Source: Peptococcaceae bacterium
GTDB lineage: Bacteria; Bacillota; Desulfitobacteriia; Desulfitobacteriales; Syntrophobotulaceae
Direction of reading: 5' to 3'
Length of the DNA: 64,000 bases
NCBI GenBank assembly: GCA_009783315.1
Contig: WRHI01000001.1
Location: forward strand, 1-64,000
This document shows positions 43,188 to 53,968 of the stretch, piece by piece. The translations under genes were made by a program, and so were the position numbers. Below the pieces are notes generated by a model. That model was not told the DNA's origin and ran no database searches. It was given only the letters and a program-made list of their open reading frames with translations. Positions within the stretch are counted from its first letter, which is position 1. Each line of letters starts with the position of its first letter.

Positions 43188-44561
43188 ATGTACGAAGACC
43201 CACAACAATCCCTATTTGACAACAGAGAGTCAACAGGCCCCTTGGCCAGCCGCCTGCGTCCGCAAACCCTCTCCGAATTCGTGGGACAAACTCATCTCCT
43301 CGGCGAAGGAAAAGTACTGCGGCACATCATTGAAAGCGACCAGGCGTCATCCATGATCTTTTGGGGGCCTCCCGGCGTAGGCAAAACCACCCTCGCCCGC
43401 ATCATAGCGGGCCAAACCAAAGCTCATTTCATCAATTTCAGCGCGGTCACCAGCGGCATCAAAGAAATCAAAGAAGTTATGAACCGGGCAGAACAAAGCC
43501 GGCGAGTGGGCAACAAGACCATCTTGTTTATTGATGAAATCCATCGCTTCAACAAAGCCCAGCAAGACGCTTTCCTTCCCTATGTTGAGAAGGGTAGCAT
43601 CATCCTGATAGGCGCCACAACAGAAAACCCTTCCTTCGAGGTCAATTCCGCCCTGCTTTCCCGCTGCAAAGTCTTTGTGTTGCAGGCCCTGTCCCCGGAT
43701 GAATTGGTACAGCTTTTGCAGCAAGCCCTGAACACCCCCAAAGGATTCGGCGGTCAACAAATCCAAATATCACCGGAAATGCTCGGCGTTATCGCCGGAT
43801 TCGCTAACGGCGACGCCCGGATTGCCCTGAGCACGCTGGAAATGGTCATTCTGAACAGCGAAAGCGAAGGCGGAGGCAAGGGGGGAGGCAAAGGGGGAGG
43901 CGAGAGCAGCGAGGTGAGAATAACCGTAACCCCCGAAATCATCGAACAATGCATCAGCCAGAAGTCCCTCCTCTACGATAAAAACGGCGAAGAGCACTAC
44001 AACATCATCTCCGCCCTGCACAAATCCATGCGCAACAGCGACGTTCACGCCGCCATTTATTGGTTGGCCCGCATGTTGGAAGCAGGGGAGGATCCCTTGT
44101 ATGTGGCACGGCGAGTCACACGTTTTGCCAGCGAAGACATAGGAATGGCGGACAGCCGGGCTTTGGAGGTGGCTATTGGGGCCTACCAAGCGTGTCATTT
44201 CATCGGCATGCCCGAATGCTCTGTCCATTTAGCCCACGCAGTCACTTACATGGCCTTAGCACCCAAATCCAACGCACTTTATCTGGCCTACGAACAGGCA
44301 AAAGGGGACGCTCAACGGATGATCGCTGACCCTGTCCCACTGCATATTCGCAATGCTCCGACAAAACTGATGAAAGACCTTGGCTACGGCAAAGGCTATG
44401 AATACGCTCACGACACTCAAGACAAACTCACCGCCATGCGCTGTCTGCCAGATACATTGGCCGGACGCCGGTATTACCAGCCCACAACGCAAGGACAGGA
44501 AGTTCGGGTCAAGGAACGCCTGGAACAGATTGAGGCTTGGCATCGGCAGCATGATACTTGA
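43188..44561 (+). CDS. rarA: Replication-associated recombination protein RarA (MgsA)
   Basis: A 457-residue AAA+ ATPase acting at stalled replication forks. GPPGVGKTTLARIIA (Walker A), LFIDEIHRFNKAQQDAFLPYVE (Walker B and the family signature), ATTENPSFEVNSALLSR (sensor 1), then the C-terminal tetramerisation part with SEDIGMADSRAL. A Gly/Lys repeat GGGKGGGKGGG (about 227-237) interrupts the lid region. ATG at 43188. It stands 100 bp after ftsY. Confidence 0.93.
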   Translation: MYEDPQQSLFDNRESTGPLASRLRPQTLSEFVGQTHLLGEGKVLRHIIESDQASSMIFWGPPGVGKTTLARIIAGQTKAHFINFSAVTSGIKEIKEVMNRAEQSRRVGNKTILFIDEIHRFNKAQQDAFLPYVEKGSIILIGATTENPSFEVNSALLSRCKVFVLQALSPDELVQLLQQALNTPKGFGGQQIQISPEMLGVIAGFANGDARIALSTLEMVILNSESEGGGKGGGKGGGESSEVRITVTPEIIEQCISQKSLLYDKNGEEHYNIISALHKSMRNSDVHAAIYWLARMLEAGEDPLYVARRVTRFASEDIGMADSRALEVAIGAYQACHFIGMPECSVHLAHAVTYMALAPKSNALYLAYEQAKGDAQRMIADPVPLHIRNAPTKLMKDLGYGKGYEYAHDTQDKLTAMRCLPDTLAGRRYYQPTTQGQEVRVKERLEQIEAWHRQHDT

Positions 44562-44644
44562 CAATAAAGAGTGGACAATAGAAAATGGAAATGGCTATAT
44601 CAGATGTTACTCGCGGAACAACCATGTGAAGGAGCAACCGCATT

Positions 44645-45727
<1,083 letters not shown>

Positions 45728-45759
45728 TCTATCCTGGTTTATGATTAAGAGAGGTCTTC

Positions 45760-46194
45760 ATGCGCATCATTATTCAAGACCCGGCCCCCGGCGAAGACGA
45801 CAACGTGGTCATCAGCGTCAGATGCATGACCGATAACATCGCGCGCGCGATCAGCCTGCTCAAGAGCCCAGACAGCGTAACTGTCTACAAGGACGGCCAA
45901 GCCCTGCTGCTTCCTGTCAGCGGCATTTACTACGCCGAAAGCGTTGACCTCAAGACATTCATCTACGCGGAAAAAGCTGTGTTTCGGAGCAGACAGAAAC
46001 TCTATGAGATCGAGGAAACCCTGAACAACAGTGATTTTCTGCGGATAAGCAAACAGGTTGTCGTCAACGTTAAGAAAATCATCAGCGTCGCCCCCGCTGG
46101 GGAAGGACGCTTTCATGCGACACTCAAAAACTCGGAAAAGGTCATCATATCACGGCAATATGTACCCGCCTTGAAAGCGAGGTTCGGATTATGA
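45760..46194 (+). CDS. LytTR domain transcription regulator
   Basis: A 144-residue protein. The C-terminal two thirds are a LytTR DNA-binding domain (YYAESVDLKTFIYAEKAVFRS.., FLRISKQVVVNVKKI). There is no response-regulator receiver domain. Stand-alone LytTR proteins paired with a DUF3021 gene usually control their own operon and adjacent ABC transporter genes. GAGAGG precedes the ATG; the next gene overlaps by 4 bp. Confidence 0.9.
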   Translation: MRIIIQDPAPGEDDNVVISVRCMTDNIARAISLLKSPDSVTVYKDGQALLLPVSGIYYAESVDLKTFIYAEKAVFRSRQKLYEIEETLNNSDFLRISKQVVVNVKKIISVAPAGEGRFHATLKNSEKVIISRQYVPALKARFGL

Positions 46195-46709
46195 AACCGC
46201 TCGACGCCGTTAAATTTATGTTCATCCTATTTTGTGTCATCACCACAGGCCAGGTATTGTTTATGGCGCTCATACCCTTGTTTTCCGAAGATTTTATTTT
46301 CACGGCGCAAGATTTGTATAAGATCCCTCTTGTGGCGGTGCTGGGAACCCTTCCTGTAATCTTGCTGATACACAAAGATACCGCTCCCAAAACAGAAATC
46401 ATCCTACGGAACGCCCTTCACTTTATCTTGACAGCCACACTCGTCTTGGGTTCACTGATCTATTTAGGCTGGCTGGACGCGGAAAGCGCCGTCGGCATCA
46501 CTGTTTTCTTCTTGGCGTTGTATATCGGCGTCTGGGTTGTTAACATCAAACAAGCAAGAAAGCTCGCCGACAAACTCAACGAACGCATAAACGCCATTCA
46601 CAGTGAAACCGGGGCTCCCTGCGAAACCACAGCTCACAGGGAAACAGCGGCTCCCTGGGAAACCGCAACTCACAAGGGCGAAAACGCAACTCACCGCGAC
46701 AAACCTTGA
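46191..46709 (+). CDS. DUF3021 family membrane protein
   Basis: A 172-residue protein with four membrane helices, as in DUF3021 proteins that sit beside LytTR regulators and probably sequester or sense for them. The last 40 residues are an imperfect repeat built on ETAxHRE / APWETATHKGE. Such a tail is not typical of the family and its DNA is also repetitive. Confidence 0.82.
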   Translation: MKPLDAVKFMFILFCVITTGQVLFMALIPLFSEDFIFTAQDLYKIPLVAVLGTLPVILLIHKDTAPKTEIILRNALHFILTATLVLGSLIYLGWLDAESAVGITVFFLALYIGVWVVNIKQARKLADKLNERINAIHSETGAPCETTAHRETAAPWETATHKGENATHRDKP

Positions 46710-46757
46710 AACAAAAGCCGCCCACCGCTAGAATCCATAGCAGGAGGCGATACGAAT

Positions 46758-47615
46758 ATGATCATCCAAGTCGAAAACCTGCGCAAAAACTACGGCCAAG
46801 TAAAAGCCGTCAACGGCGTGAGCTTCACCGTCGCGGAAGGTGACTTGTTTTCCCTGCTCGGCACCAACGGCGCAGGGAAATCCACCACAATCAACATCCT
46901 CACCACACTTTTGGCCAAAACATCCGGCTCTGTCACCGTGGGCGGATATGACCCGAGCCGGAACGCCACCAAAGTGCGCGGTCTCATCGGCGTCGTATTT
47001 CAGGACAACGTGCTGGACGCAATGCTGACTGTCCGGGAAAACCTCGCAGTGCGCGGCAGCCTCTACGCCCTACGTGGCGCGCGGCTCAAAAGCGCGGTCG
47101 AACATGCTGTCAGCATCACCGGCATAGCGGATTACGTCGACCGGCCTTACGGAAAACTCTCCGGCGGCCAAAGGCGGCGGGCTGATATAGCCCGGGCGTT
47201 AATCCACACGCCGAAACTGTTGTTCCTCGACGAACCGACCACGGGACTAGACCCGAAAACCCGCCGCGACATTTGGCGCATGATCCGTGATTTGCAGAAA
47301 ACAAACGGTATGACGGTGTTTCTCACCACCCATTATATGGAAGAAGCCGCCGACAGCGACGGGGTTGTGGTCATCCACAAAGGAGCCGTCATGACGGCAG
47401 GCACACCGATGGAACTCAAGACCCGCTTCTGTACTGACATGCTCAGGCTCACACTCACAGACGGCCAATACATCGAACACAAGCTGGCCAAAACGGTGGA
47501 CGCCTTGCCCATAATCGACCGGCACAAAGACGCCATCGCCAACGTCGAAATCATCAACGGCACGCTGGACGACGTATTTTTGAATATTACGGAGGACTTA
47601 GGAAATGTTGATTAA
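46758..47615 (+). CDS. ABC transporter ATP-binding protein
   Basis: A 285-residue ATPase. Walker A GTNGAGKST, signature LSGGQRRRADIARAL, Walker B LLFLDEPTTGLDP, H-loop TTHYMEEA. CAGGAGGCG precedes the ATG. It follows DUF3021 and overlaps the permease gene by 11 bp, so the four genes 45760-48462 form one operon. Confidence 0.92.
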   Translation: MIIQVENLRKNYGQVKAVNGVSFTVAEGDLFSLLGTNGAGKSTTINILTTLLAKTSGSVTVGGYDPSRNATKVRGLIGVVFQDNVLDAMLTVRENLAVRGSLYALRGARLKSAVEHAVSITGIADYVDRPYGKLSGGQRRRADIARALIHTPKLLFLDEPTTGLDPKTRRDIWRMIRDLQKTNGMTVFLTTHYMEEAADSDGVVVIHKGAVMTAGTPMELKTRFCTDMLRLTLTDGQYIEHKLAKTVDALPIIDRHKDAIANVEIINGTLDDVFLNITEDLGNVD

Positions 47616-48462
47616 GCGAAATTTGCTGCTGTTCTTCCGAGACAAAGGGAACGTCTTTTTCTCCCTGCTTGCCGTACTCATCATCCTTGGCCTCTATGTG
47701 CTATTTCTTGGCAGCATGATGGAAGCAAATTTGCGCGAAGCCTTAGGCTTTGATTCGGACAAAATCGGTGTGGTCATGGCCGGCTTGACCCTTGCCGGCA
47801 TGGTGGCCGCGGCCAGCGTCACAAGCTGCTTGGGGGCGCTCAATATCAGTGTGGCGGATAAATCCAACGCCGCGAAAGACTTCTTCACCAGCCCCGTTTC
47901 CCGGGGCAAACTCACCCTTAGTTACGTTCTGGGTTCCGCTGTGGTGGGCATCATTATGACGCTGACAGCCCTTTTGTTAAGCGAACTATACATCATCGCC
48001 AACGGCGGCGCTTCGCCCGGGCCGGCTGACTGCGCCCGTCTTTTGCTGACGGCCTTTCTCAGCGTCCTGTGCGGCAACGCTATGGTGTTTTTTATCATCA
48101 TCTTCGTCAAAAGCCAAAGCGCGTTTACCGCCCTCAGCACCGTCATCGGCACACTGATCGGTTTCCTGATCGGTGTCTATATCCCCATCGGCCAGCTGCC
48201 CACGGGGGTACAATGGCTCATCAAATGTTTCCCCATGACCCACGCCGCGAGTATGTTCAGGCAAATCCTGGCTGACGGTGAACTAGCCACTTTGTTCGCC
48301 AATGCCCCTGCAGAAACCCTCACAGGCTTCCGCGAAACATTCGGCGTAACACTTGCCTTCGGCGGTTTCACCAGCAATTTCTGGTTTTCCGCCCTGATTC
48401 TGGCGACAACAACCGTAATTTTCTACACCTTGAGCGCAACCGTTATACGGGTTCGGCATTAA
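47605..48462 (+). CDS. ABC-2 type permease
   Basis: A 285-residue permease with about six membrane helices (KRNLLLFFRDKGNVFFSLL at the start; IPIGQLPTGVQWLIKCFPMTHA in the middle). The ribosome site GGAGG lies inside the ATPase gene. It makes an exporter with that ATPase, likely for a drug or peptide, under the LytTR regulator. Confidence 0.9.
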   Translation: MLIKRNLLLFFRDKGNVFFSLLAVLIILGLYVLFLGSMMEANLREALGFDSDKIGVVMAGLTLAGMVAAASVTSCLGALNISVADKSNAAKDFFTSPVSRGKLTLSYVLGSAVVGIIMTLTALLLSELYIIANGGASPGPADCARLLLTAFLSVLCGNAMVFFIIIFVKSQSAFTALSTVIGTLIGFLIGVYIPIGQLPTGVQWLIKCFPMTHAASMFRQILADGELATLFANAPAETLTGFRETFGVTLAFGGFTSNFWFSALILATTTVIFYTLSATVIRVRH

Positions 48463-48495
48463 GATTCAATCGTTTGAGGCGGGGGATACGCGCTC

Positions 48496-50040
48496 TCACA
48501 TAAGGGGCGCAAAAATCCGCAACAACTCCTGCAAAGTCCGCACAAACACATTGTTCCGGCAATCCTCCAAAGCAATTTCCCGGCACACCGATAATGTCCG
48601 CAGAAAATCCTCCTTAATATCCCAGACAGCGCCGCTGCCGTACATCACCACACCGCACTCAAAATGCAAATACAGGCTGCGGTAATCAAGATTAACCGTA
48701 CCTACCGTAGCCACCCTGTCATCAGAAACAAACGTTTTAGAATGATTGAACCCCGGCGTATACTCATAAATCTTAACCCCTGTTTCGATCAACTCCCGAT
48801 AATAAGACCGCGTTGTATAATGAACCAACCGCTTGTCCCAAATACACGGCGTCATAATCCGCACATCCACACCGCTTTTCGCCGCCAGCTTCAGCGCCGC
48901 CAGAATAACCCCGTCAATAATAAGATAAGGTGTGTTGATATACAAATATTCCCTGGCGCCGCTAATAACGCGCATATAGACCTGTTCACCAACATTTTCC
49001 TTATCCATCGGGTTATCGGCATAAGGCTGAACAAACCCGTCCGTCTCCTGAGCACAAGTCTCCTCCCGCCAAGGATAAAAACCACCGAAATCATCATCGA
49101 ATTTATTGTTGCTGAAATTCCACAACTGCAAAAAAACCAGCGTCAGGCCCCAAGCCGCCTCCCCCCGCAGCATAATCCCGGAATCCCGCCAATGACCGAA
49201 CCTTTCATACTCATTAATATATTCATCCGCCAGATTCACGCCCCCCGTAAAAACCGTCTTGCCGTCAATCGAAATTATCTTGCGATGATCCCTATTGTTC
49301 TGCAGCGTTGAAAGCACCGGCCGAAAAGGGTTAAAAACCGCGCACTGAAACCCTCTGGATTTCAGATATTGCCTATAGTTTTTCGGCAGCGTCCCAACAC
49401 ACCCGAAATCATCATACATAATACGCACCAGCACACCCTGCTTAACCTTAGCCTCCAGCTTGTCCAGAATGGCGCCAAGCATCCGGCCTTCCGCCATAAT
49501 AAACGACTCCACAAAAACGTACCGCTCCGCCTTTTCCAACTCCTCAAGGACACGCACAAACAAGGTTTCCCCGGAATCAAAAAACTCCGCGTCAGTGTGA
49601 GCGTAAACCGGAAAAACGGCATGTTTTTCCAGATATGACATGAGCACAGCATAATCGGGCCACGCCTCCCGAGCCAAAAACAGGCAGCTCTCTTTCTGCA
49701 CAGCATGGGATCGAACCAAGGAAGTCGCTTCACGCAAACGTTTGCGAAACTTGCCCCCCATCTCCTGATGGTTAAGCAACAGATAAAAAGCACCCCCAAA
49801 AATCGGAATGATCAGAATCGTCATAATCCAAAGGGTCTTATAAGCGTAGTTATCCTGTCTGCCTCCGACATACAAAGCCACAAGAATGCTGGTCACAATC
49901 AACAGAAGATAAACATTATGAAAAGTCTGGCTTGTGGTATACAAAAAAAACGCCGTGATCAGCATTTGCACCAAAAGCAAGAATACAACAAGTATCCTTC
50001 GCCAAGAATTAGAACGCATAGGCGCTTTCCTTATCACCAT
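48496..50040 (-). CDS. cls: Cardiolipin synthase (phospholipase D family)
   Basis: A 514-residue membrane enzyme that joins phosphatidylglycerol molecules to make cardiolipin. Two N-terminal membrane helices precede two HKD motifs: HRKIISIDGKTVFTGGVN and HSKTFVSDDRVATVGTVN. The ATG at 50019 has AAGGAAA upstream and may be the true start instead of the ATG at 50040. It converges with the ABC operon. Confidence 0.92.
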   Translation of the reverse strand: MVIRKAPMRSNSWRRILVVFLLLVQMLITAFFLYTTSQTFHNVYLLLIVTSILVALYVGGRQDNYAYKTLWIMTILIIPIFGGAFYLLLNHQEMGGKFRKRLREATSLVRSHAVQKESCLFLAREAWPDYAVLMSYLEKHAVFPVYAHTDAEFFDSGETLFVRVLEELEKAERYVFVESFIMAEGRMLGAILDKLEAKVKQGVLVRIMYDDFGCVGTLPKNYRQYLKSRGFQCAVFNPFRPVLSTLQNNRDHRKIISIDGKTVFTGGVNLADEYINEYERFGHWRDSGIMLRGEAAWGLTLVFLQLWNFSNNKFDDDFGGFYPWREETCAQETDGFVQPYADNPMDKENVGEQVYMRVISGAREYLYINTPYLIIDGVILAALKLAAKSGVDVRIMTPCIWDKRLVHYTTRSYYRELIETGVKIYEYTPGFNHSKTFVSDDRVATVGTVNLDYRSLYLHFECGVVMYGSGAVWDIKEDFLRTLSVCREIALEDCRNNVFVRTLQELLRIFAPLM

Positions 50041-50116
50041 GATCGGCTTCGCTGCTCCTCCTGCCTGAACCGGCCAAAACTGTAAAGTGTTACATCCCTC
50101 GAACCCTAATATGTTT

Positions 50117-50140
50117 ATTCTTATTGTTCAAAATAAGAAT
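50117..50140. promoter_or_regulatory. Palindrome upstream of cls, possible operator
   Basis: ATTCTTATT, spacer GTTCAA, AATAAGAAT: a perfect 9-bp inverted repeat about 80 bp before the cls start. Confidence 0.35.
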
Positions 50141-50241
50141 GTTTGTAATTTCGCCACATCTCCAAATCATCCTTTATGATAACCCAAATAAACTCTAAAT
50201 ACCAGCTCTCTCACCAATATGCGCTAATATGCTTCCATGAA

Positions 50242-50486
50242 ATGTTACCGATCAGACCCCAGCCGGGGGGCAGGAGGGCCGGGGCCCTGTCCCCAAGCCG
50301 TTCTCCGGCCTGGTGAAACACTAGGCTTCGTTCGCTGCAAACCCAAAACTCGCACCGCTGTGCGGCGCTCAGACAGTTGGGTTTGCGGGCTCTCCCGTTC
50401 GCCAAGTGTTTCATCCAGTCCTCCGCAAAGGCTTGGGGACAGGGCCCGGTCCTCCTGCCCTCCGGCTGGGGTCTGATCGGTAACCA
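50242..50486. mobile_element. Giant hairpin repeat (family B, complete copy)
   Basis: The left arm begins ATGTTACCGATCAGACCCC and the right arm ends with its complement, GGGGTCTGATCGGTAACCAT. Pairing extends about 80 bp per arm (GGGCAGGAGG / CCTCCTGCCC; GGCCCTGTCCCCAAGCC / GGCTTGGGGACAGGGCC). Inside is a second stem, CAAACCCAA / TTGGGTTTG. No protein is supported. Partial copies lie at 130-262, 9311-9362 and 11475-11512. Confidence 0.8.
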
Positions 50487-50759
50487 TGATATTAACCTAT
50501 ACATTGGACGCCGCTCAATTAGGATCCAAAAATATATTACATTTTTTGAAATAAACCATATTGCATTCTAGGCGGAAAAAGAGTATTCTGATGAAGGAAG
50601 CTTGGACGACAATTAACACAAGATCTTTTCGGATAAACCTTTATAACAGCGTAACATCACACAAAACCTGTCAAACAAAAATATAATACACTATGTCAGG
50701 ATAATCCGCTTTAGAACCTACTGCATACAGAATCCACGCGCAATGAACGGAGAGATTAC

Positions 50760-52781
50760 GTGAACCTATTTAAACATACTGTAGCAAACAGAAAAACCAA
50801 AATCGCCGTAAGCGTCGTATGCGCTGTTGCTATGATGGCGACAGCTTTCTCGCCAAAAACCATCATAGCCGGCGCTATAGTGCGCTACACAACGGAAAAC
50901 TCCATTGAAACAGCTATTGAGATCTGCGACGAAATCTGGACTCAAGAATCCTCTGTCGTCATACTGGCGTCAAACGATGAAGAGGGCTTGTCGGATCTCC
51001 TTTGTGCGGCGCCGCTGGCCGGACAAGAAAATGCTCCCATCTTGCTGACGCCCCGCGAAAGCCTTGACAAACGCACCGCCAAGAAAATATCTGAACTGAA
51101 ACCTGAGACAATCTATCTTCTGGGCGATTTTAGCGAAACACTTCTGAAAGAACTCCGCAATCTGAAAACCGGCGCCGCGCTGTCTCCCCTGCATGGAGAA
51201 GACCCCTGGGCCACCTCCCGCGCTATAAATGAAGAACTGCGAGACATCAAAGGGACCTTCGTTATCAGCGCCGCCTCCATTATTGACGCTATAAGCATCA
51301 GCTCCTTCGCGGCGACCAACCGATACCAAATCCTGCTTGCTGACGAAAACGGCTATGTTCCGAAAAACCAGCTCACAGGCATTGTCTATTTGGTCGGAAA
51401 CGAAGAAGACGTCAAAGACATCAAAGGAGCCAAACGACTAGCCGGCCAAGACTTCTACGAAACCAACAAAATCATTGTCAATACTTTGCCCTACCGATTC
51501 AACAGCGTCTGGATAGCCAGCGGGGAAAGCCCTCAACTCATAGATCTTTTCACGGTCGCACCCGCCGCCGCCACCCGCAATGCGGCCATCATCCTCATTA
51601 ATCCGGCGGAAATTCCCGCCGACACAGACAACGAACAAGGCAAGCTTACAGAAAACAGCCTATGCTACGTTTTGGGCGGTGAAAACATCATCTCAACAGA
51701 CGCGGTTAAACACATCCTGGCTAATGTAGAAATGCAATGGAAACCCGCGGGCACCTGGGATGAACTGAAAAGTGCTATAGACGCGGGCAGAAACGTCTTC
51801 CTGACTCAGAACATCACTGCCGAAAACGGCGAAGAGCTCTGGTTGAAACGTTCCGTCATCATTGACGGACAAAATAACAAGTTGGACAGCCGTATCTGGA
51901 TCACCGCTCCCAACGTCACTTTCAAAAACCTCAACATAGAACTCCAGCAACCCCAGCGCAACAGCCTGCTGACCAACAACGCCGTCGTCTACTCAGAAAG
52001 CAATCTGCGCGTCGAAGGCGTCGTAACGATTAAAGGGCCCGCCGAAAAAAATTTCCATGGTCTCTTTGTTGAAAACACTCTCACCGTCACCGAGAAGTCC
52101 CTCTTGCAAGTCAAAGCCGGCAAAAGCGGTTTCTTTGAAGGCGACGGCATCAAAGCCGGTCGGCTTATTGTTGAAGACCAAGCCCTCCTCGAAGGCGTTG
52201 GCGGCGACGGCGATAATTACTCTGGAACAGGCATCATAGCTGACACCCTCATACTCTTGGGCGAACCCCAAGTCATTGGCATTGGCGGCTTAGTACAGCT
52301 AGCCAAAGACTACAACAAATATTCAGACGACCCCTATCAAGCTATGAACGAGAAGAACTACCCCGACCATGTCGGCAACGGCGTCCAATGCGGCGAATTC
52401 CGTTCAGACCCCGACTGCGCCCCCACCATGATCGCCCGGGGCGGGTCCATCAGAAACAACGGTTTCAAGACCGACCCCCGCGCTACCGGCGGCTGCGGTT
52501 TTGTCATCACCCTCACATCTACGCCTAACGCGCAGGTCGTCGGCTATTTTGCTGAAGACGCTTCTATGAAAACCAGACACAATCTCTATTACAGTGTTCC
52601 CTACAACGTCAGTGGCTACGCCGTTTACAACCATAGCAAAACATCCCTAAAACTTCAGATGATTCTGGATACATCTGAACCGGCCGAAGACAGAATTATT
52701 GGCGCCACCTGGAAACAAACATTTGAAAACGCACCATCAGCCCCTTCGGAAGATGACATAGACGCCATGGAAAAAATGTGA
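50760..52781 (+). CDS. Secreted cell-wall-binding (CWB2) protein with beta-helix-like region
   Basis: A 673-residue exported protein with a signal peptide (about 1-38). Three CWB2 repeats (about 40-130, 140-218, 224-320) show the family pattern, e.g. SSVVILASNDEEGLSDLLCAAPLA then PILLT and IYLLGDF. CWB2 repeats hold proteins on the cell wall through anionic polymers. Residues 330-600 look like a right-handed beta-helix (repeating VxIxG/ LxVxG turns such as VTFKNLNIEL), as in pectate-lyase-like or adhesive proteins; no catalytic residues are recognised. The start is GTG at 50760, after CGGAGAG. A terminator follows. Confidence 0.75.
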   Translation: MNLFKHTVANRKTKIAVSVVCAVAMMATAFSPKTIIAGAIVRYTTENSIETAIEICDEIWTQESSVVILASNDEEGLSDLLCAAPLAGQENAPILLTPRESLDKRTAKKISELKPETIYLLGDFSETLLKELRNLKTGAALSPLHGEDPWATSRAINEELRDIKGTFVISAASIIDAISISSFAATNRYQILLADENGYVPKNQLTGIVYLVGNEEDVKDIKGAKRLAGQDFYETNKIIVNTLPYRFNSVWIASGESPQLIDLFTVAPAAATRNAAIILINPAEIPADTDNEQGKLTENSLCYVLGGENIISTDAVKHILANVEMQWKPAGTWDELKSAIDAGRNVFLTQNITAENGEELWLKRSVIIDGQNNKLDSRIWITAPNVTFKNLNIELQQPQRNSLLTNNAVVYSESNLRVEGVVTIKGPAEKNFHGLFVENTLTVTEKSLLQVKAGKSGFFEGDGIKAGRLIVEDQALLEGVGGDGDNYSGTGIIADTLILLGEPQVIGIGGLVQLAKDYNKYSDDPYQAMNEKNYPDHVGNGVQCGEFRSDPDCAPTMIARGGSIRNNGFKTDPRATGGCGFVITLTSTPNAQVVGYFAEDASMKTRHNLYYSVPYNVSGYAVYNHSKTSLKLQMILDTSEPAEDRIIGATWKQTFENAPSAPSEDDIDAMEKM

Positions 52782-52831
52782 GATCCTTCTCCCTTTTGTC
52801 TTAAAAAGACGATCATACCGCAATAATTAGC

Positions 52832-52867
52832 AAAAACCCTCGTCCTTAAAACGACAGGGTTTTTTTG
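52832..52867 (+). terminator. Terminator after the CWB2 gene
   Basis: AACCCTCGTC, loop, CGACAGGGTT with one bulged base, then T7. It lies 50 bp past the stop. Confidence 0.75.
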
Positions 52868-52993
52868 GTATTTCACCTATAATTTTGTTAAGTGCTTCAT
52901 CCCACGGTTTGTTATCTTGACAGAATCCATTGTCCCGAATAGAGTCTGTCACACAAAACGATAGGAACCCTTTATTTATCAAAGGAGATGATG

Positions 52994-53968
52994 ATGGCAG
53001 AAACGATCATTTACCTGGATCTAACATTTATAGTGCACACCCTGATGAATGTTCTTCTTCTGCTCCTTGTATCGCGCCTCTGCCGGCGCAGGATTTATCC
53101 CTTGTGGCTGGCTGCCGGCGTCTTAATCGGTTTGATCCCTCTGTGCCTCTGGACCTGGGACATGTCTTGGCAAGGACCCGCTGTGATGGCCGTAGTGCCA
53201 ATCCTGCCGGCGATGCTTACGGTCGGCTTGCGCGTCAGGCGCCTAGCGGATTTTTTCCGCTGCTTGGCACTCTTTGTTGTTCTGGCCGCCATAAGCGGCG
53301 GCGGCGTCTATATGATCTCAGGCAGCGGCACACATCTGACGCCCCATAACCTTTGGATCATCCCAACGTTGATGGGAGCCGTTTACGGCGTTGTGTTTCT
53401 ATGGCAGCGCTGGCACAAAACAGATGAATTCCTGCAGCAAGTCCTGTACAAAGTCGAATTGGAGTTCGGCTGGGGCAGCGTTGAACTTTCCGCCCTGTTG
53501 GACACAGGCAACGATTTGAAAGACCCCGTTACCGGCACACCGGTTATTATCGCCGAAGAAAAGGCCCTTAGACACGTTTTACCGCCGGTTGTGCAAAGAT
53601 TCCTTAGCAGCGCCTGGCAAAAAGAGGGCAACCCCTGGACCCTGTTGTGGCAGTCTTCTGAGCTGTCGCAGATTATGTCCTTCGTCGCTACCGCCAGTGT
53701 CGGCGGAAAACGCCTTCTGCCTGCCGTCAGGCCACAAAACGTTAGCATAAAAAGGCTTGATCACCTCTCACAAAGCGTTCAGCCCCTCGGCCAAAAAGTC
53801 TCCGTCCTTCTGGTCAATCAGGTTCTCAGCGCGGAAAACCGATTTCAAGTATTGCTGCATCCACAATGCGTAAATCCCTCAGGAAGGAACATCGGCGATG
53901 TTGTTCAAGAAAAATCTTGTGTCCCATTGGGCAAAGTTCAGGAATCTATGCGCCGGAATATGGCATAG
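52994..53968 (+). CDS. spoIIGA: Sporulation sigma-E processing peptidase SpoIIGA
   Basis: A 324-residue protein with five N-terminal membrane helices and a cytosolic aspartic protease domain. The catalytic D170 lies in [13 protein letters not shown]. It cleaves the pro-sequence from pro-sigma-E at the septum. Three ATGs follow AAAGGAG in tandem; the third, at 52994, has proper spacing. The 3' end overlaps sigE by 71 bp in a different frame. Confidence 0.93.
   Translation: MAETIIYLDLTFIVHTLMNVLLLLLVSRLCRRRIYPLWLAAGVLIGLIPLCLWTWDMSWQGPAVMAVVPILPAMLTVGLRVRRLADFFRCLALFVVLAAISGGGVYMISGSGTHLTPHNLWIIPTLMGAVYGVVFLWQRWHKTDEFLQQVLYKVELEFGWGSVELSALLDTGNDLKDPVTGTPVIIAEEKALRHVLPPVVQRFLSSAWQKEGNPWTLLWQSSELSQIMSFVATASVGGKRLLPAVRPQNVSIKRLDHLSQSVQPLGQKVSVLLVNQVLSAENRFQVLLHPQCVNPSGRNIGDVVQEKSCVPLGKVQESMRRNMA

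Larger units (their letters stand above)
50041..50759. other. Long gene-free region with repeats
   Basis: Holds a 24-bp palindrome (50117-50140), the giant hairpin (50242-50486) and about 270 bp of AT-rich sequence before the CWB2 gene. I see no gene in it. The translated frames in the hairpin are mirror images caused by the repeat. Confidence 0.6.
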
